From Clostridium hydrogeniformans DSM 21757 (GTDB taxonomy: Bacteria; Bacillota; Clostridia; Clostridiales; Clostridiaceae), in NCBI RefSeq assembly GCF_000686705.1, contig NZ_JMLJ01000003.1, positions 558,001-622,000 on the forward strand: 64,000 nucleotides of DNA. The letters are read 5' to 3'. Numbering within the stretch: the first letter of the stretch is position 1; each line of letters starts with the position of its first letter. Below are positions 27,068-36,643 of this stretch, in pieces. Under the pieces are notes generated by a model, which ran no database searches, was not told the DNA's origin, and saw nothing but the letters and a program-made list of their open reading frames with translations. The position numbers and the translations under genes were made by a program.

Positions 27068-28480
27068 ATGTCTATCTTTAATAGAAATAAAAAAAGCAAG
27101 TTATCAAATCTCCTATTTAGAAACTATATTCTATCTTATTTAATAACTACATTTATCCTTATGATAACGGCCTTTATTTTGATAATAATTGCAGCTTATC
27201 TTTATATGGATGATGAGTATTTAGTTGACAATGCCTCTACCTATATGAAGGATGATTACACACAGATAGACATATCTAAGCTTGTTGAAAAAGGTGGCTA
27301 CATGGATATAGTAAACGATAAAGGTGATGTTATTTATTCTAAAGGAAGTAGGCCTAATGATAAAACTAACTACAGTACTAAAGACTTTAGTATTGTATTT
27401 TCAAGTAATTATTATGATGGTTTTGATTCTAAATATATTTATAAAACTGAGTATAATGAGGATAAAAACTTCTTACTAGTTATAGGTATACCTAAGGATC
27501 AACAAAGCCCTATAATAAAACCTAAAAGAAGAATGAAGCCTCGTAGCTTTGTTATTTTCTCTCTTACACTTTCTTTACTGGTATTTTTAATATCTTTTAT
27601 AATCTATTCTAAAACTTCTTCTAGAGCTTTTATTAAACCTTTAAAGGCTCTTATGGAGGGTGTAAAAAGGGTATCTAACGGAGATTATTCCACTAGAATT
27701 TATTTAAAATCTAATAATGAATTTGGAGAGCTTAGGGATGCATTTAACACTATGGCAGAGAAAATTGAAGAACAAGAAAGATTAAATATAAAATCTGAAG
27801 AGATGAGAAGAAGGCTCATCCTTGATATATCTCATGATTTAAAGAATCCTCTCTCTAGCATTCTTGGTTATTCTGATCTTTTGCTTAAACAAAATGACTT
27901 AAGCAGTGAAGAAATAGATAGGTATCTTCTAATAATAAATAACAATAGTATAAGAGCTAATGGTCTTATACAAGACTTATTTGATTTCTCAAAGCTTCAA
28001 AGCAATGATTTTAAGCTAACTTTTAATAAAGTAGATATGTGTGAGTTTTTAAGAGAAATTATAGCGGAATATATACCTGAACTTGAGGAGAAAGGATTTA
28101 CTTATGATTTTGATATTCCTGAGGAGTCCGTTTACTTACAAGTGGATGAAAAGCACCTTATGAGAGCTTTTCGTAATATAATATCAAACTCATTAAAATA
28201 CAACCCTCCTGGAACCTCTTTACTAATTAGAGCATATAAGTCTGAAAATAAATTCTTAGTTAAAATAAAAGATAATGGTATAGGAATACCAAAGGAACTT
28301 AAAGAAGATATATTTCAACCATTTACAAGAGTTGATTCATCTAGAAATTCTAAAAGTGGAGGAAGCGGTCTCGGTCTTACCATTACTAAGGATATAATAG
28401 AAAAGCATAATGGAACCATAGGACTTAATTGTGATACTAACAAAGGTTCTGAATTCACCATATATTTTTCAATTATATAG
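27068..28480 (+). CDS. Sensor histidine kinase with HAMP domain
   Basis: 470 aa with two membrane helices (about residues 20-46 and 160-180) flanking an extracytoplasmic domain of about 110 aa. A HAMP linker (182-235), the phosphoacceptor His256 in ISHDLKNPL and an HATPase domain (NSLKYN, DNGIGIP, GLGLTIT) follow. The ATG at 27068 is one base past the regulator stop. The usual TP after the H-box Lys is NP here, common in this subfamily. Confidence 0.9.
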   Translation: MSIFNRNKKSKLSNLLFRNYILSYLITTFILMITAFILIIIAAYLYMDDEYLVDNASTYMKDDYTQIDISKLVEKGGYMDIVNDKGDVIYSKGSRPNDKTNYSTKDFSIVFSSNYYDGFDSKYIYKTEYNEDKNFLLVIGIPKDQQSPIIKPKRRMKPRSFVIFSLTLSLLVFLISFIIYSKTSSRAFIKPLKALMEGVKRVSNGDYSTRIYLKSNNEFGELRDAFNTMAEKIEEQERLNIKSEEMRRRLILDISHDLKNPLSSILGYSDLLLKQNDLSSEEIDRYLLIINNNSIRANGLIQDLFDFSKLQSNDFKLTFNKVDMCEFLREIIAEYIPELEEKGFTYDFDIPEESVYLQVDEKHLMRAFRNIISNSLKYNPPGTSLLIRAYKSENKFLVKIKDNGIGIPKELKEDIFQPFTRVDSSRNSKSGGSGLGLTITKDIIEKHNGTIGLNCDTNKGSEFTIYFSII

Positions 28481-28613
28481 GTTTAATTTAACCATCTATT
28501 TCTAATTTTTATATTTTTAAGATTATTTTAAGTATATTATAAGAATGAGTTAAGTTAAGTATGTTAATATTTATATATTAACATCTACGGACTTATTTAA
28601 AGAGTTATGTATA

Positions 28614-28647
28614 AAGTCTTGAGTTAATTTTCTCAAGGCTTTATATT
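28614..28647 (+). terminator. Hairpin between the kinase and the ABC genes
   Basis: AAAGTCTTGAG / CTCAAGGCTTT followed by ATATT, 135 bp past the kinase stop. It may end the regulator-kinase transcript or attenuate reading into the transporter genes. Confidence 0.5.
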
Positions 28648-28674
28648 ATGTTCAATTTTTTAGGAGGAAGAATT

Positions 28675-29343
28675 ATGATAGATATTAAAAATGTTTTTAA
28701 AGTTTATAAGATGGGAACTGAAAAACTTAAGGTTCTTGATGATGTTTCTGTCAACATAAAGAAGGGTGAATTTGTAGCCATAGTTGGCCCTTCTGGTTCA
28801 GGTAAATCTACTCTTATGAATATAATAGGTGGACTAGATACCCCTACAAAGGGAGAGGTTTTTATAGATGGGGAGAATATTAGTAAATATAATGATAAAC
28901 AAATGTCTAGGTTTAGAAATAATAAAATAGGATTTGTATTTCAATCATTTAATTTAGAACCTACTCTTACAGCCCTTGAAAATGTTATGCTACCTCTTAT
29001 GTTTTCTGGTACATCAGAAAAAGAAAGAAAAGAACGTGCGATAAACTCCTTATCCCTTGTGGAACTTTCAGATAGAGGAAAACACAAACCAACTGAGTTA
29101 TCTGGTGGACAGCGCCAAAGAGTTAGTATTGCAAGAGCACTAGTTACTAATCCTAAAATAATTCTTGCAGATGAGCCTACTGGGAATCTAGATTCTAAAA
29201 GTGGTAAAAATATAATGGACATACTTCAGGGATTTAAAAGCCAAGGGTATACTATAGTTATGGTAACCCATAATCCAGAGGAAGCCTCCTATGCAGATAG
29301 GGTCATTGAAATTCAAGATGGTGCTATAGAGGAGGAAGTATAA
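28675..29343 (+). CDS. MacB/LolD-type ABC transporter ATPase
   Basis: 222 aa. Walker A is GPSGSGKST near residue 39, the Q-loop is FVFQSFNL, the signature is LSGGQRQR, Walker B is IILADEP with TGNLDS, and the H-loop is VTHNPE. The ATG at 28675 follows AGGAGG; an earlier ATG at 28648 has none. Its stop shares one base with the start of the permease gene. Confidence 0.92.
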   Translation: MIDIKNVFKVYKMGTEKLKVLDDVSVNIKKGEFVAIVGPSGSGKSTLMNIIGGLDTPTKGEVFIDGENISKYNDKQMSRFRNNKIGFVFQSFNLEPTLTALENVMLPLMFSGTSEKERKERAINSLSLVELSDRGKHKPTELSGGQRQRVSIARALVTNPKIILADEPTGNLDSKSGKNIMDILQGFKSQGYTIVMVTHNPEEASYADRVIEIQDGAIEEEV

Positions 29344-30776
29344 TGAGATTTATTGATTATATAAAAACAGCTTTTGGAAATCTTAGAAGAAGGAAGATGA
29401 GAACTTTTTTAACTTCCTTTGCAGTGTCTATAGGTACTATGCTTATTATACTTATGGTAAGCCTTGGAGTCGGAGTTCGTGATCTTATTATAAATACTAT
29501 AAAAGAGAGCACTTCTGCAACTCTAATATCTGTATCCCCTAATAAGGTAGATACTTCCTCTAAAGAAGAAGTAGAAAAAAAAGCTAAGAATGATGATGAT
29601 GATGATGCCCCTGCAATGGATGGTGTATTTTCTCTTTCAAAGACTAAATTTACTAAAATAAGTGATGAAAATGTAGATAAGATTACTAAAATGAATGAGG
29701 TTAGTGATATTTCATTAAAATCTAGTGTAAAAATAAATACAATATCTCTTGGAGACAAAACTAGAAAAAATCCAACTCTAACAGGTATAGATACAAGATA
29801 TTCAATTTTAACTAAGGGAGAAATAGAATCCATACAATTAAAAGAAAAGGATTCTTCTTTAAAGTTAATAAAAGAAGGTAGAGCCTTTAATAAAGAAGAT
29901 AAAAACTCAGCTATAATAGGTGCTGAATATCTTAAAAAGCTAGGAGTTGAAAATCCTAAGGATGCCATAGGTAAGGAACTTAAGTTAGGTGCTACAGCTC
30001 AACCTGTGAGCCCTAATAATAACTCTGAAATCCCTATGAACTCTGTTAAAGTAGTTACAAATAATAATACCCCTAAAGCTAATCCTCTAAACAAAACTGT
30101 AACTATAGTTGGAGTTATAGATGAAAAATTCCCTCTTAAGGATAAAATTATTGTTTCTTTAGATGTAGCTGCTGACTTTTTAAACTACTTAAATGCAAAT
30201 GATAAGTACTTTGAAGAAAAAGGTGTAGAAGCCTTAAATGTAGATGTTAAAAACATTACTGATGTTACAGATGTGTCTAAATCCATAGAGGATATGGGGT
30301 ATGCTACTTCTAATATTCAAAGTTTTATAAGTGGTATAAAAACTACATTCTCTGTAATACAAGGTGTTCTTTCAGTGGTTGGAGTTATAATTATCTTTGT
30401 TGCATCCCTTGGAGTTATTAATACAATGACTATGGCAATCTATGAAAGAACCCGTTCTATAGGAATAATGAAAGCCTTAGGTGCCTCTAAAACTGATATA
30501 AAGCTATTATTCTTAACTGAATCTGGTGCTATAGGATTTTTAGGTGGACTTCTTGGATTACTCTTTAGTACTATAAATGTTGGAATAATAAAAGTAGTAC
30601 TTAAAATATATTTAAATTCTAAAGGTATAACTGATGTACCTCAAGTGTTCTCAACTCCAATCTGGCTTATAGCTGGAACCATAGGCTTTGCAGTACTTAT
30701 ATCTATATTAGCTGGAATACTTCCTGCATCTAAGGCTGCAAAACTTGATCCTGTGGAATCTCTTAGATATGAGTAA
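29343..30776 (+). CDS. MacB-type ABC transporter permease
   Basis: 477 aa with an N-terminal helix (about residues 17-45), a large extracytoplasmic MacB-like domain (about 45-330) and three C-terminal helices of the FtsX fold. YERTRSIGIMKALGAS is the coupling-helix hallmark. The acidic patch NDDDDDAPAMDG and a Lys/Asn-rich segment are low complexity. The pair works as a mechanotransmission-type transporter, possibly exporting peptides or lipids, with expression probably set by the two-component system upstream. Confidence 0.88.
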   Translation: MRFIDYIKTAFGNLRRRKMRTFLTSFAVSIGTMLIILMVSLGVGVRDLIINTIKESTSATLISVSPNKVDTSSKEEVEKKAKNDDDDDAPAMDGVFSLSKTKFTKISDENVDKITKMNEVSDISLKSSVKINTISLGDKTRKNPTLTGIDTRYSILTKGEIESIQLKEKDSSLKLIKEGRAFNKEDKNSAIIGAEYLKKLGVENPKDAIGKELKLGATAQPVSPNNNSEIPMNSVKVVTNNNTPKANPLNKTVTIVGVIDEKFPLKDKIIVSLDVAADFLNYLNANDKYFEEKGVEALNVDVKNITDVTDVSKSIEDMGYATSNIQSFISGIKTTFSVIQGVLSVVGVIIIFVASLGVINTMTMAIYERTRSIGIMKALGASKTDIKLLFLTESGAIGFLGGLLGLLFSTINVGIIKVVLKIYLNSKGITDVPQVFSTPIWLIAGTIGFAVLISILAGILPASKAAKLDPVESLRYE

Positions 30777-30875
30777 TATATCCTAAAATTTAAAAATACT
30801 CCTATTAAAAGAATGGGAAAAATCTATTTATTGAAGTACCTTTAACATTTCAATGAATTAAAACTTATGATTTAC

Positions 30876-30912
30876 AAAAGCCCTATGTAATTTAATTTAC
30901 ATAGGGCTTTTA
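30876..30912 (+). terminator. Terminator of the MacB-type operon
   Basis: AAAAGCCCTATGTAA pairs with TTACATAGGGCTTTT. Nothing else is recognised in 30777-31100. Confidence 0.85.
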
Positions 30913-31100
30913 ATATATTTTAACTATGCTACTTAGGATACTCATCTTTAATAAAATAAATATGAGCTTAATTACATTTCGTCAATAAAATTTTTATCTA
31001 ATCGAAGCCATAGATAAAGTAATTTTTATTAATTTAAAACTATTATCTTTCCTTAAAAAATGTATATTAGAATTATAAAATAACTTACTAATACTACTCC

Positions 31101-33137
31101 TTAAAGATATATATCAGAAAACTCTATTTCTACCTTTTCCTTAAGATTTCTATCTTCAATAACAGCTACTTTACCTTCTATACTTTCATAGAAATAATTT
31201 TTATAAAATGTAACTATAAAATCACTTCCTAGGCTTTTATTACTTGAAACTTCTATCCTTCCATTTAAGAGTTCCACAAAACCCTTAACAATTGAAAGTC
31301 CCATGCCATTTCCTTCTACATTCCTTCTTAAAGATTTATCTACCCTATTAAAATTTTTAAATATCTCTTTTCTCTTATCAACTGGTATACCTATCCCCTT
31401 GTCCTTTACATATATCTTTATTGAATCTTCATTATTCTTAATATTTACCTTTATCCTACTCTTGTCCTTATTAAACTTTACTGCATTAGATAATAAGTTC
31501 AATATTATTCTCTCAACCATATGTTTATCGCAAGGTACTATTATTTCTTCTACCTCAGTATCAAAAATAACTTCTATATTATACTTCTTCAAATAATTAG
31601 ATACTTCCATAACTATATCTTCAACTAATGGAACTATATCATAGTTTCTTATTATAGGCTTATAACATCTAGTTTCTATGGTGGTTTTATCAAGAAGATT
31701 ATCCACCATCCTAAGAAGTCTTAAACAGTTTACCTTAACTACTCCATTGTATTTTCTCATTTGAGCTGTATCTTCATTATCTGTATATATATTTTGAAGC
31801 TGAAGAGCACTATATATAACATTTATGGGCGTTTTAATCTCGTGAGAAATATTTGAAAAAAGTTCAAGTCTAACTCTTTCCTCTGCAAGACTTTTAAGTA
31901 ACTTCCCCTGGGTTTCTTCCATCCTCTTCCTAAAAGTTAAATCTCTAAGTACCCCTATTATATAAATTTCATTATTATAAATATGTTTTATAGATGTAAC
32001 TTCTACATCTATAGACTTTCCTCTTAAGGTAACCATCTTCTCTTCAACTATTGGAAGATATTCATGTCCCTTATTTAACATCTCCATTCTTTTATCCACT
32101 ATATCCTTAAAATCTTCGTGAATTATATTATGTATATGCTTACCCACAATTTCATCATAACTGCTTGCTTCAAATAGATTTAAAGCTTGTTTATTAACAT
32201 AATTTATATTATTATTCTTAATTCTTATAACTGCATTTGGAAGACAACCTAAAAGTTCCTTATATCTATCAGCACTCTCTTCTAAGTCCTTTTTTGCTTT
32301 TTTAAGCTCTTCATTTCTACTATAAAGTTCTTTATTTATTAAAGCCATCATTGTATTCTTGTCATTTAATCCTTTAAAAATATTTTTAAAAGGATTAGTA
32401 AGGGAATGATTGATTATCACATAATAAATAGACATAGTGGATATTAAATTAAGTATATCATTTATGATTCCAAACCTTTTACTACCTAAAACAAGGATTA
32501 GTTGAGAGATTATATTTGTAATCATATAGATGTTAATCATTATAAGATCCTTTTTATCAAAAAACTTACTATTCTTAATAATATAAATTAAACCTATTAA
32601 AAATAATATAAATATAATTAACTGATTGACTTGAAACACATTATTTTTTAAGATTTTCTTTGAAATATAATAAAAAGACATGCCTTTGAAAGTCAAATAT
32701 ATGTCTACTAGAATAATTCCATAATATATTACAAAAATCTTGTTACAATTAATTTTTCTTCCTATAAACTTAAAAGCATAAATAAATGTTAGTGCTTCTA
32801 AATATCTGGCAGAACACCAAAAACTTAAGGCTATATCTCCATCTATTGTAAATATAATTGAATTTTCATTAAATGTTATTAGGTGGAAAAATTCAAAGAT
32901 AACAACACATCCATATCCAAATCCTAAAAATGTAAAAAATTCATTACTTGATATTTTATATGTATTAATACATATAATTAAAGCACTTACACCTACAACT
33001 AAAGTGAATCCCTCTAAAATTATATGTATATCTTTAGGATTAATAAGATTACTATATAAAAATACAAGTATTGTTGAAATAGTAAGTATTAACTTTAAAG
33101 TTAAGCTATTCTTAAATCTTTCAGTAAAATTTTCCAT
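31101..33137 (-). CDS. Membrane PAS histidine kinase (MASE3-like sensor)
   Basis: 678 aa. The N-terminal half holds about eight hydrophobic helices (residues 13-245) resembling the MASE3 membrane sensor. A coiled segment, a PAS domain (about 290-400), His432 in FSNISHEIKTPINV and an HATPase domain (NAVKFN, DKGIGIP, GMGLSIV) follow. No response regulator is adjacent, so it is an orphan kinase, perhaps feeding a phosphorelay such as Spo0A activation. Same architecture as the kinase at 36620. GGGGGAG precedes the ATG. Confidence 0.85.
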   Translation of the reverse strand: MENFTERFKNSLTLKLILTISTILVFLYSNLINPKDIHIILEGFTLVVGVSALIICINTYKISSNEFFTFLGFGYGCVVIFEFFHLITFNENSIIFTIDGDIALSFWCSARYLEALTFIYAFKFIGRKINCNKIFVIYYGIILVDIYLTFKGMSFYYISKKILKNNVFQVNQLIIFILFLIGLIYIIKNSKFFDKKDLIMINIYMITNIISQLILVLGSKRFGIINDILNLISTMSIYYVIINHSLTNPFKNIFKGLNDKNTMMALINKELYSRNEELKKAKKDLEESADRYKELLGCLPNAVIRIKNNNINYVNKQALNLFEASSYDEIVGKHIHNIIHEDFKDIVDKRMEMLNKGHEYLPIVEEKMVTLRGKSIDVEVTSIKHIYNNEIYIIGVLRDLTFRKRMEETQGKLLKSLAEERVRLELFSNISHEIKTPINVIYSALQLQNIYTDNEDTAQMRKYNGVVKVNCLRLLRMVDNLLDKTTIETRCYKPIIRNYDIVPLVEDIVMEVSNYLKKYNIEVIFDTEVEEIIVPCDKHMVERIILNLLSNAVKFNKDKSRIKVNIKNNEDSIKIYVKDKGIGIPVDKRKEIFKNFNRVDKSLRRNVEGNGMGLSIVKGFVELLNGRIEVSSNKSLGSDFIVTFYKNYFYESIEGKVAVIEDRNLKEKVEIEFSDIYL

Positions 33138-33395
33138 ACTTAATCTCCCCCTTCCTTATTTTATTACAAATTGTAAAACATTTCATTATTTTACCCTAAA
33201 TTTCTATGAGTAAAATAGTGGTAATTTAACCCAAATGCTTTTTCTTCTATAAAATTAATTTTAACTTAAATTTAATTTAACCTGATTTTAATTTATTACA
33301 ATAAAGTATATTAAATTTATACTTACTATCTATATTTCTAATTTAATATATAATAATATGAAATTAATATTTTTCCATAAACACTCTAGTGTTAA

Positions 33396-33446
33396 GAAAA
33401 AAGCTATGAAATTTATTTATAACAATAAATCTCATAGCTTTTTTCT
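33396..33446. terminator. Terminator of the rhomboid-like gene
   Basis: AGAAAAAAGCTATGA / TCATAGCTTTTTTCT, effective on either strand. It lies 36 bp past the rhomboid-like stop. Nothing else is recognised in 33138-33481. Confidence 0.8.
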
Positions 33447-33481
33447 CAAACATCATTAATATATTTCTATTAATCTACTAT

Positions 33482-34276
33482 CTATTCCTCATTTTTATGT
33501 TCATGATTGTTTATATGGTTCATACAATACTCATGTAATCCCTCACATTTTGAACAATACCTGAATTCCATATACTCATCTTCTTTTTCTGTTATTCCAC
33601 AAATCTCACATTTATGAACATGATTCTTAAAATTCACCTCAATAGTCTTAGCCTTATATTCATATCTTCTCTTTTTATTCTTCATTCCATATATAATTCC
33701 ACGTCCAAAGAATATAAAATAGTTTAGAAGACAGAAGACTATTAATACCCTATACTGATTAGTTAAAAATATAAAATTATATCCTATGACCACCCAATTA
33801 AATATAGCTATATATTTAACCTTAATAGGAAGGACAAAGAATAACAGTATACTATAATCTGGATATACTTTAGCAAAGGCTAAAAATAGAGATAAATTTA
33901 AAAATGTAGAATCTCCCACCCCATTAGTTAAATATGTAGATATCATTATGCCTACAATTCCACAAAAATAAAATAAGTTAAATTTAAAAGAACCCCAATA
34001 CTGCTCTAATCCATTACCTGCTAAGTAGTAAAAATAAAGAGAAATTATATAAAAAAACGGGCTTGTGAATTTGGGTATAAACACAAAGGTAATTAATCTC
34101 CAAACCTGTCCTTTCATAACTAAGTTCCAATCTAAATATAGTAAATTCAATATATCCTGTCTATTCATAAATACTACTAGAAAATATATTACGGCATTAG
34201 CAGCTATAATATAACTCATAAGATTTTTTATAGCTAACTTACCAAACTTTTTTTCAAGCTTATCTAATAAATTCAT
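33482..34276 (-). CDS. Rhomboid-like membrane protein with C-terminal zinc ribbon, likely inactive
   Basis: 264 aa with six hydrophobic segments (about residues 15-195). The early segment WNLVMKGQVWRLITFVFIP matches the rhomboid WR motif. The catalytic GxSG serine motif is missing (NGVGDSTFLNLS stands in its region), and I see no His pair in the last helix, so protease activity is unlikely. A cytoplasmic tail holds CEICG, CSKC and a Cys/His-rich end (HEYCMNHINNHEH), likely to bind zinc. Role unknown. Confidence 0.7.
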   Translation of the reverse strand: MNLLDKLEKKFGKLAIKNLMSYIIAANAVIYFLVVFMNRQDILNLLYLDWNLVMKGQVWRLITFVFIPKFTSPFFYIISLYFYYLAGNGLEQYWGSFKFNLFYFCGIVGIMISTYLTNGVGDSTFLNLSLFLAFAKVYPDYSILLFFVLPIKVKYIAIFNWVVIGYNFIFLTNQYRVLIVFCLLNYFIFFGRGIIYGMKNKKRRYEYKAKTIEVNFKNHVHKCEICGITEKEDEYMEFRYCSKCEGLHEYCMNHINNHEHKNEE

Positions 34277-34388
34277 AATTTCCCTCCTTCCAAAGAGTCT
34301 ATTATGTATATTATAAGTAAAATTTTACTTATTGTAAATTAATCATATAAAACCTATATTTTCTCTTACATAAATTTAACCATTATAA

Positions 34389-34492
34389 TATAGAATTTTT
34401 ACATAAGCACTTAACTTATTCATTAAAAATATACTTGATTTATCTTTCTTTGGGTAGATGTATAAATTAAGTTTAAAACTTAATACCCTATA
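34389..34492 (+). repeat. Family B 104-bp element
   Basis: Complete 104-bp copy (TATAGAATTTT to ATACCCTATA), nearly identical internally to the copy at 50588. Gene-free stretch 34277-34700: this repeat, a terminator and AT-rich sequence. Confidence 0.8.
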
Positions 34493-34530
34493 TTTAAATC
34501 TTAATTGCAAAACTTAATTTATTTATAAAT

Positions 34531-34566
34531 ATAAAAGGAAGAACTATTATACGTCCTTCCTTTTAT
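34531..34566 (-). terminator. Hairpin, probably the pepD terminator
   Basis: ATAAAAGGAAG / CTTCCTTTTAT, 135 bp past the pepD stop. Confidence 0.6.
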
Positions 34567-34700
34567 CTCATCTGACTATTCCTATAACTATGAAATAGCT
34601 ACTACTTCTAATACTTAATCTAAATTTTAATCCTCTTTAGAACTTTATATTAAAGTCATTAAAAGAATAATATACACATTGTAATCCTCTATTAAGAAGC

Positions 34701-36164
34701 TTACTTTATTTCTTTTAATACATTAACTAAATATTCAAAGCATCTTTCCACTGATCCTATACTCATATGCTCATTTGGTGTATGAACATCATAAAGATTA
34801 GGTCCAAAGGATATCATATCTACATCTTCTAACTTCTTCTTAAATAATCCACACTCAAGACCTGCATGAAGTGCCGCTATTTCTGGTTTCTTTCCATGCA
34901 TATCTTCATATACCTTTATGAATACATCTCTTATTTGTGAGTCCTTATCATATTGCCATTCTGGATAATCAGATACTTCTTCAACAGTAGCTCCTAAAAG
35001 ACTTACTAAAGCCTTTGTTTTATCTACTATATCTCTTTTTAAAGACTCTACAGAACTTCTAACTGCACTACTAATTTCTATATAATCTTCAAAAGTTCTA
35101 ACGACTCCCACATTAGTTGAACTTTGAACAAGATCTTTTATATCCATACTCATAGTTTCTATTCCATTTGGCATTAAATAAAGAAGCTTTATAACCTTTT
35201 CTGTAGATGTCTTAGATAAACACTTACCACTTACCTTATCTAAAACTTCCACTTCTAAGTACACTCCATTGTCTGATGTGTTCAGCTCATTCTTTATTAT
35301 TTCATTAAACATTGCAACTCTCTCTTTTAATAACTCCAGAGAACTGCTATATATTTTAATAGTTGCATCACATTCTCTTGGTATAGCATTATCTTTAGCT
35401 CCACCATTTAAGGATAATAAATAAACATCCATACGTCTATTTAATTTATTTAGGAATCTTCCCATTATCTTATTAGCATTTCCTCTTTCTTTGTTTATAT
35501 CCATTCCAGAGTGTCCGCCCTTTAATCCTCTAACCTTTATAATGCAATCAGTACCTTCATTTAAAGGTGAATCTATGTGCTCTATAGGAAGCTTAACATG
35601 GGTTCTAAGTCCTCCTGCACAGCTTACTAAAAGCTTTCCTTCTTCTTCTGAGTCTATGTTTATTAAAACTTTACCTTCTATATCCTCACTTTTTAATCCT
35701 ATAGCTCCACCCATACCAGTTTCTTCTTCTGTTGTGAATAATACTTCAAGAGGTGGATGCTCAATTTCATTAGAAGCAAGAATTGCCATAGCATAAGCAA
35801 CTGCAATACCATTATCTGCCCCTAAAGTTGTATCCGTAGCATATATATAATCTCCATCAACTCTAAGCTTTATAGGATCTTTTAGAAAATCATGGTCTGT
35901 CCCCATATTCTTTTCACACACCATATCCACGTGTCCTTGTAATATGACTCTTGGACCATTCTCATATCCTTTAGTTCCATCTTTTCTTATGATTACGTTT
36001 AAAGCCTCGTCCTGGATAACAAAAAGCCCTAAATCCTTAGCAAAGCTCACCATATAATCACTTATTTCTTTTTCATTTCCTGATCCCCTTGGGATTCTTG
36101 AGATATCCTCAAAATACTTAAAAACTTCAAGGCTACTCACTTTATCTAATATTCTATTTTCCAT
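34701..36164 (-). CDS. pepD: Aminoacyl-histidine dipeptidase (M20 family)
   Basis: Cytosolic dipeptidase of 487 aa. Zinc-site motifs: His in LQGHVDMVCEK, Asp in TTLGADNGIA, the catalytic Glu pair in TTEEETGMGGA, Asp in INIDSEEEG and a late His in ALHAGLECG. It cleaves dipeptides such as carnosine or Xaa-His. Length and segments match PepD of enterobacteria and clostridia. The ATG at 36164 follows AAGGAG by eight bases; an upstream codon at 36173 overlaps that site. Confidence 0.92.
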   Translation of the reverse strand: MENRILDKVSSLEVFKYFEDISRIPRGSGNEKEISDYMVSFAKDLGLFVIQDEALNVIIRKDGTKGYENGPRVILQGHVDMVCEKNMGTDHDFLKDPIKLRVDGDYIYATDTTLGADNGIAVAYAMAILASNEIEHPPLEVLFTTEEETGMGGAIGLKSEDIEGKVLINIDSEEEGKLLVSCAGGLRTHVKLPIEHIDSPLNEGTDCIIKVRGLKGGHSGMDINKERGNANKIMGRFLNKLNRRMDVYLLSLNGGAKDNAIPRECDATIKIYSSSLELLKERVAMFNEIIKNELNTSDNGVYLEVEVLDKVSGKCLSKTSTEKVIKLLYLMPNGIETMSMDIKDLVQSSTNVGVVRTFEDYIEISSAVRSSVESLKRDIVDKTKALVSLLGATVEEVSDYPEWQYDKDSQIRDVFIKVYEDMHGKKPEIAALHAGLECGLFKKKLEDVDMISFGPNLYDVHTPNEHMSIGSVERCFEYLVNVLKEIK

Positions 36165-36282
36165 ACCTCTCACTCCTTAAATAATAAATGATAATATATA
36201 ATCAAATTCTGTTTATCTTCTAAATCAAGTTTATTATAACAGAAAAACCCCAATTAGTATATAGAATTAAACAAATAATATA

Positions 36283-36302
36283 ACACATATTAATATGTGT
36301 TT
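36283..36302. promoter_or_regulatory. Perfect palindrome upstream of pepD
   Basis: AACACATATTAATATGTGTT, about 120 bp upstream of pepD, partly repeated by GTGTTATTTT nearby. It could be an operator. Nothing else is recognised in 36165-36601. Confidence 0.35.
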
Positions 36303-36601
36303 CATCATTTATAGTGTTATTTTATTCTTAACTCTAACTAATTATATCACTTGCATCAAATTTATGTAAACATTTTCTTAAGATATTATAATTAAATTTA
36401 TAAAATATAAAATATGACCTTCACTCTATATAATATTTTATAAATTAACTTTTATTACATAAAATATAACTATTAAATAGATATTCTATAAATATAGGTT
36501 TAGAATTTTATATTTAAAAATTAAAAACTTTATTTCTTCACCTTAAAACTGAATTTAAAGAATTCAAGGATAAATAAGTCCTATAGTATTATAATTAGAA
36601 A

Positions 36602-36643
36602 ATAACTTTACCCATAATTCTAACTTAGGATTATGGGTAAAGT
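36602..36643 (-). terminator. Terminator overlapping the end of the kinase gene
   Basis: AACTTTACCCATAAT / ATTATGGGTAAAGTT; the 5' arm lies inside the last codons of the kinase gene. Confidence 0.75.

Noticed and set aside
29357-29968. Minus-strand open frame of 203 codons over the MacB-type permease
   Set aside because: Antisense shadow; the permease on the plus strand has a coupled start and clear family motifs.
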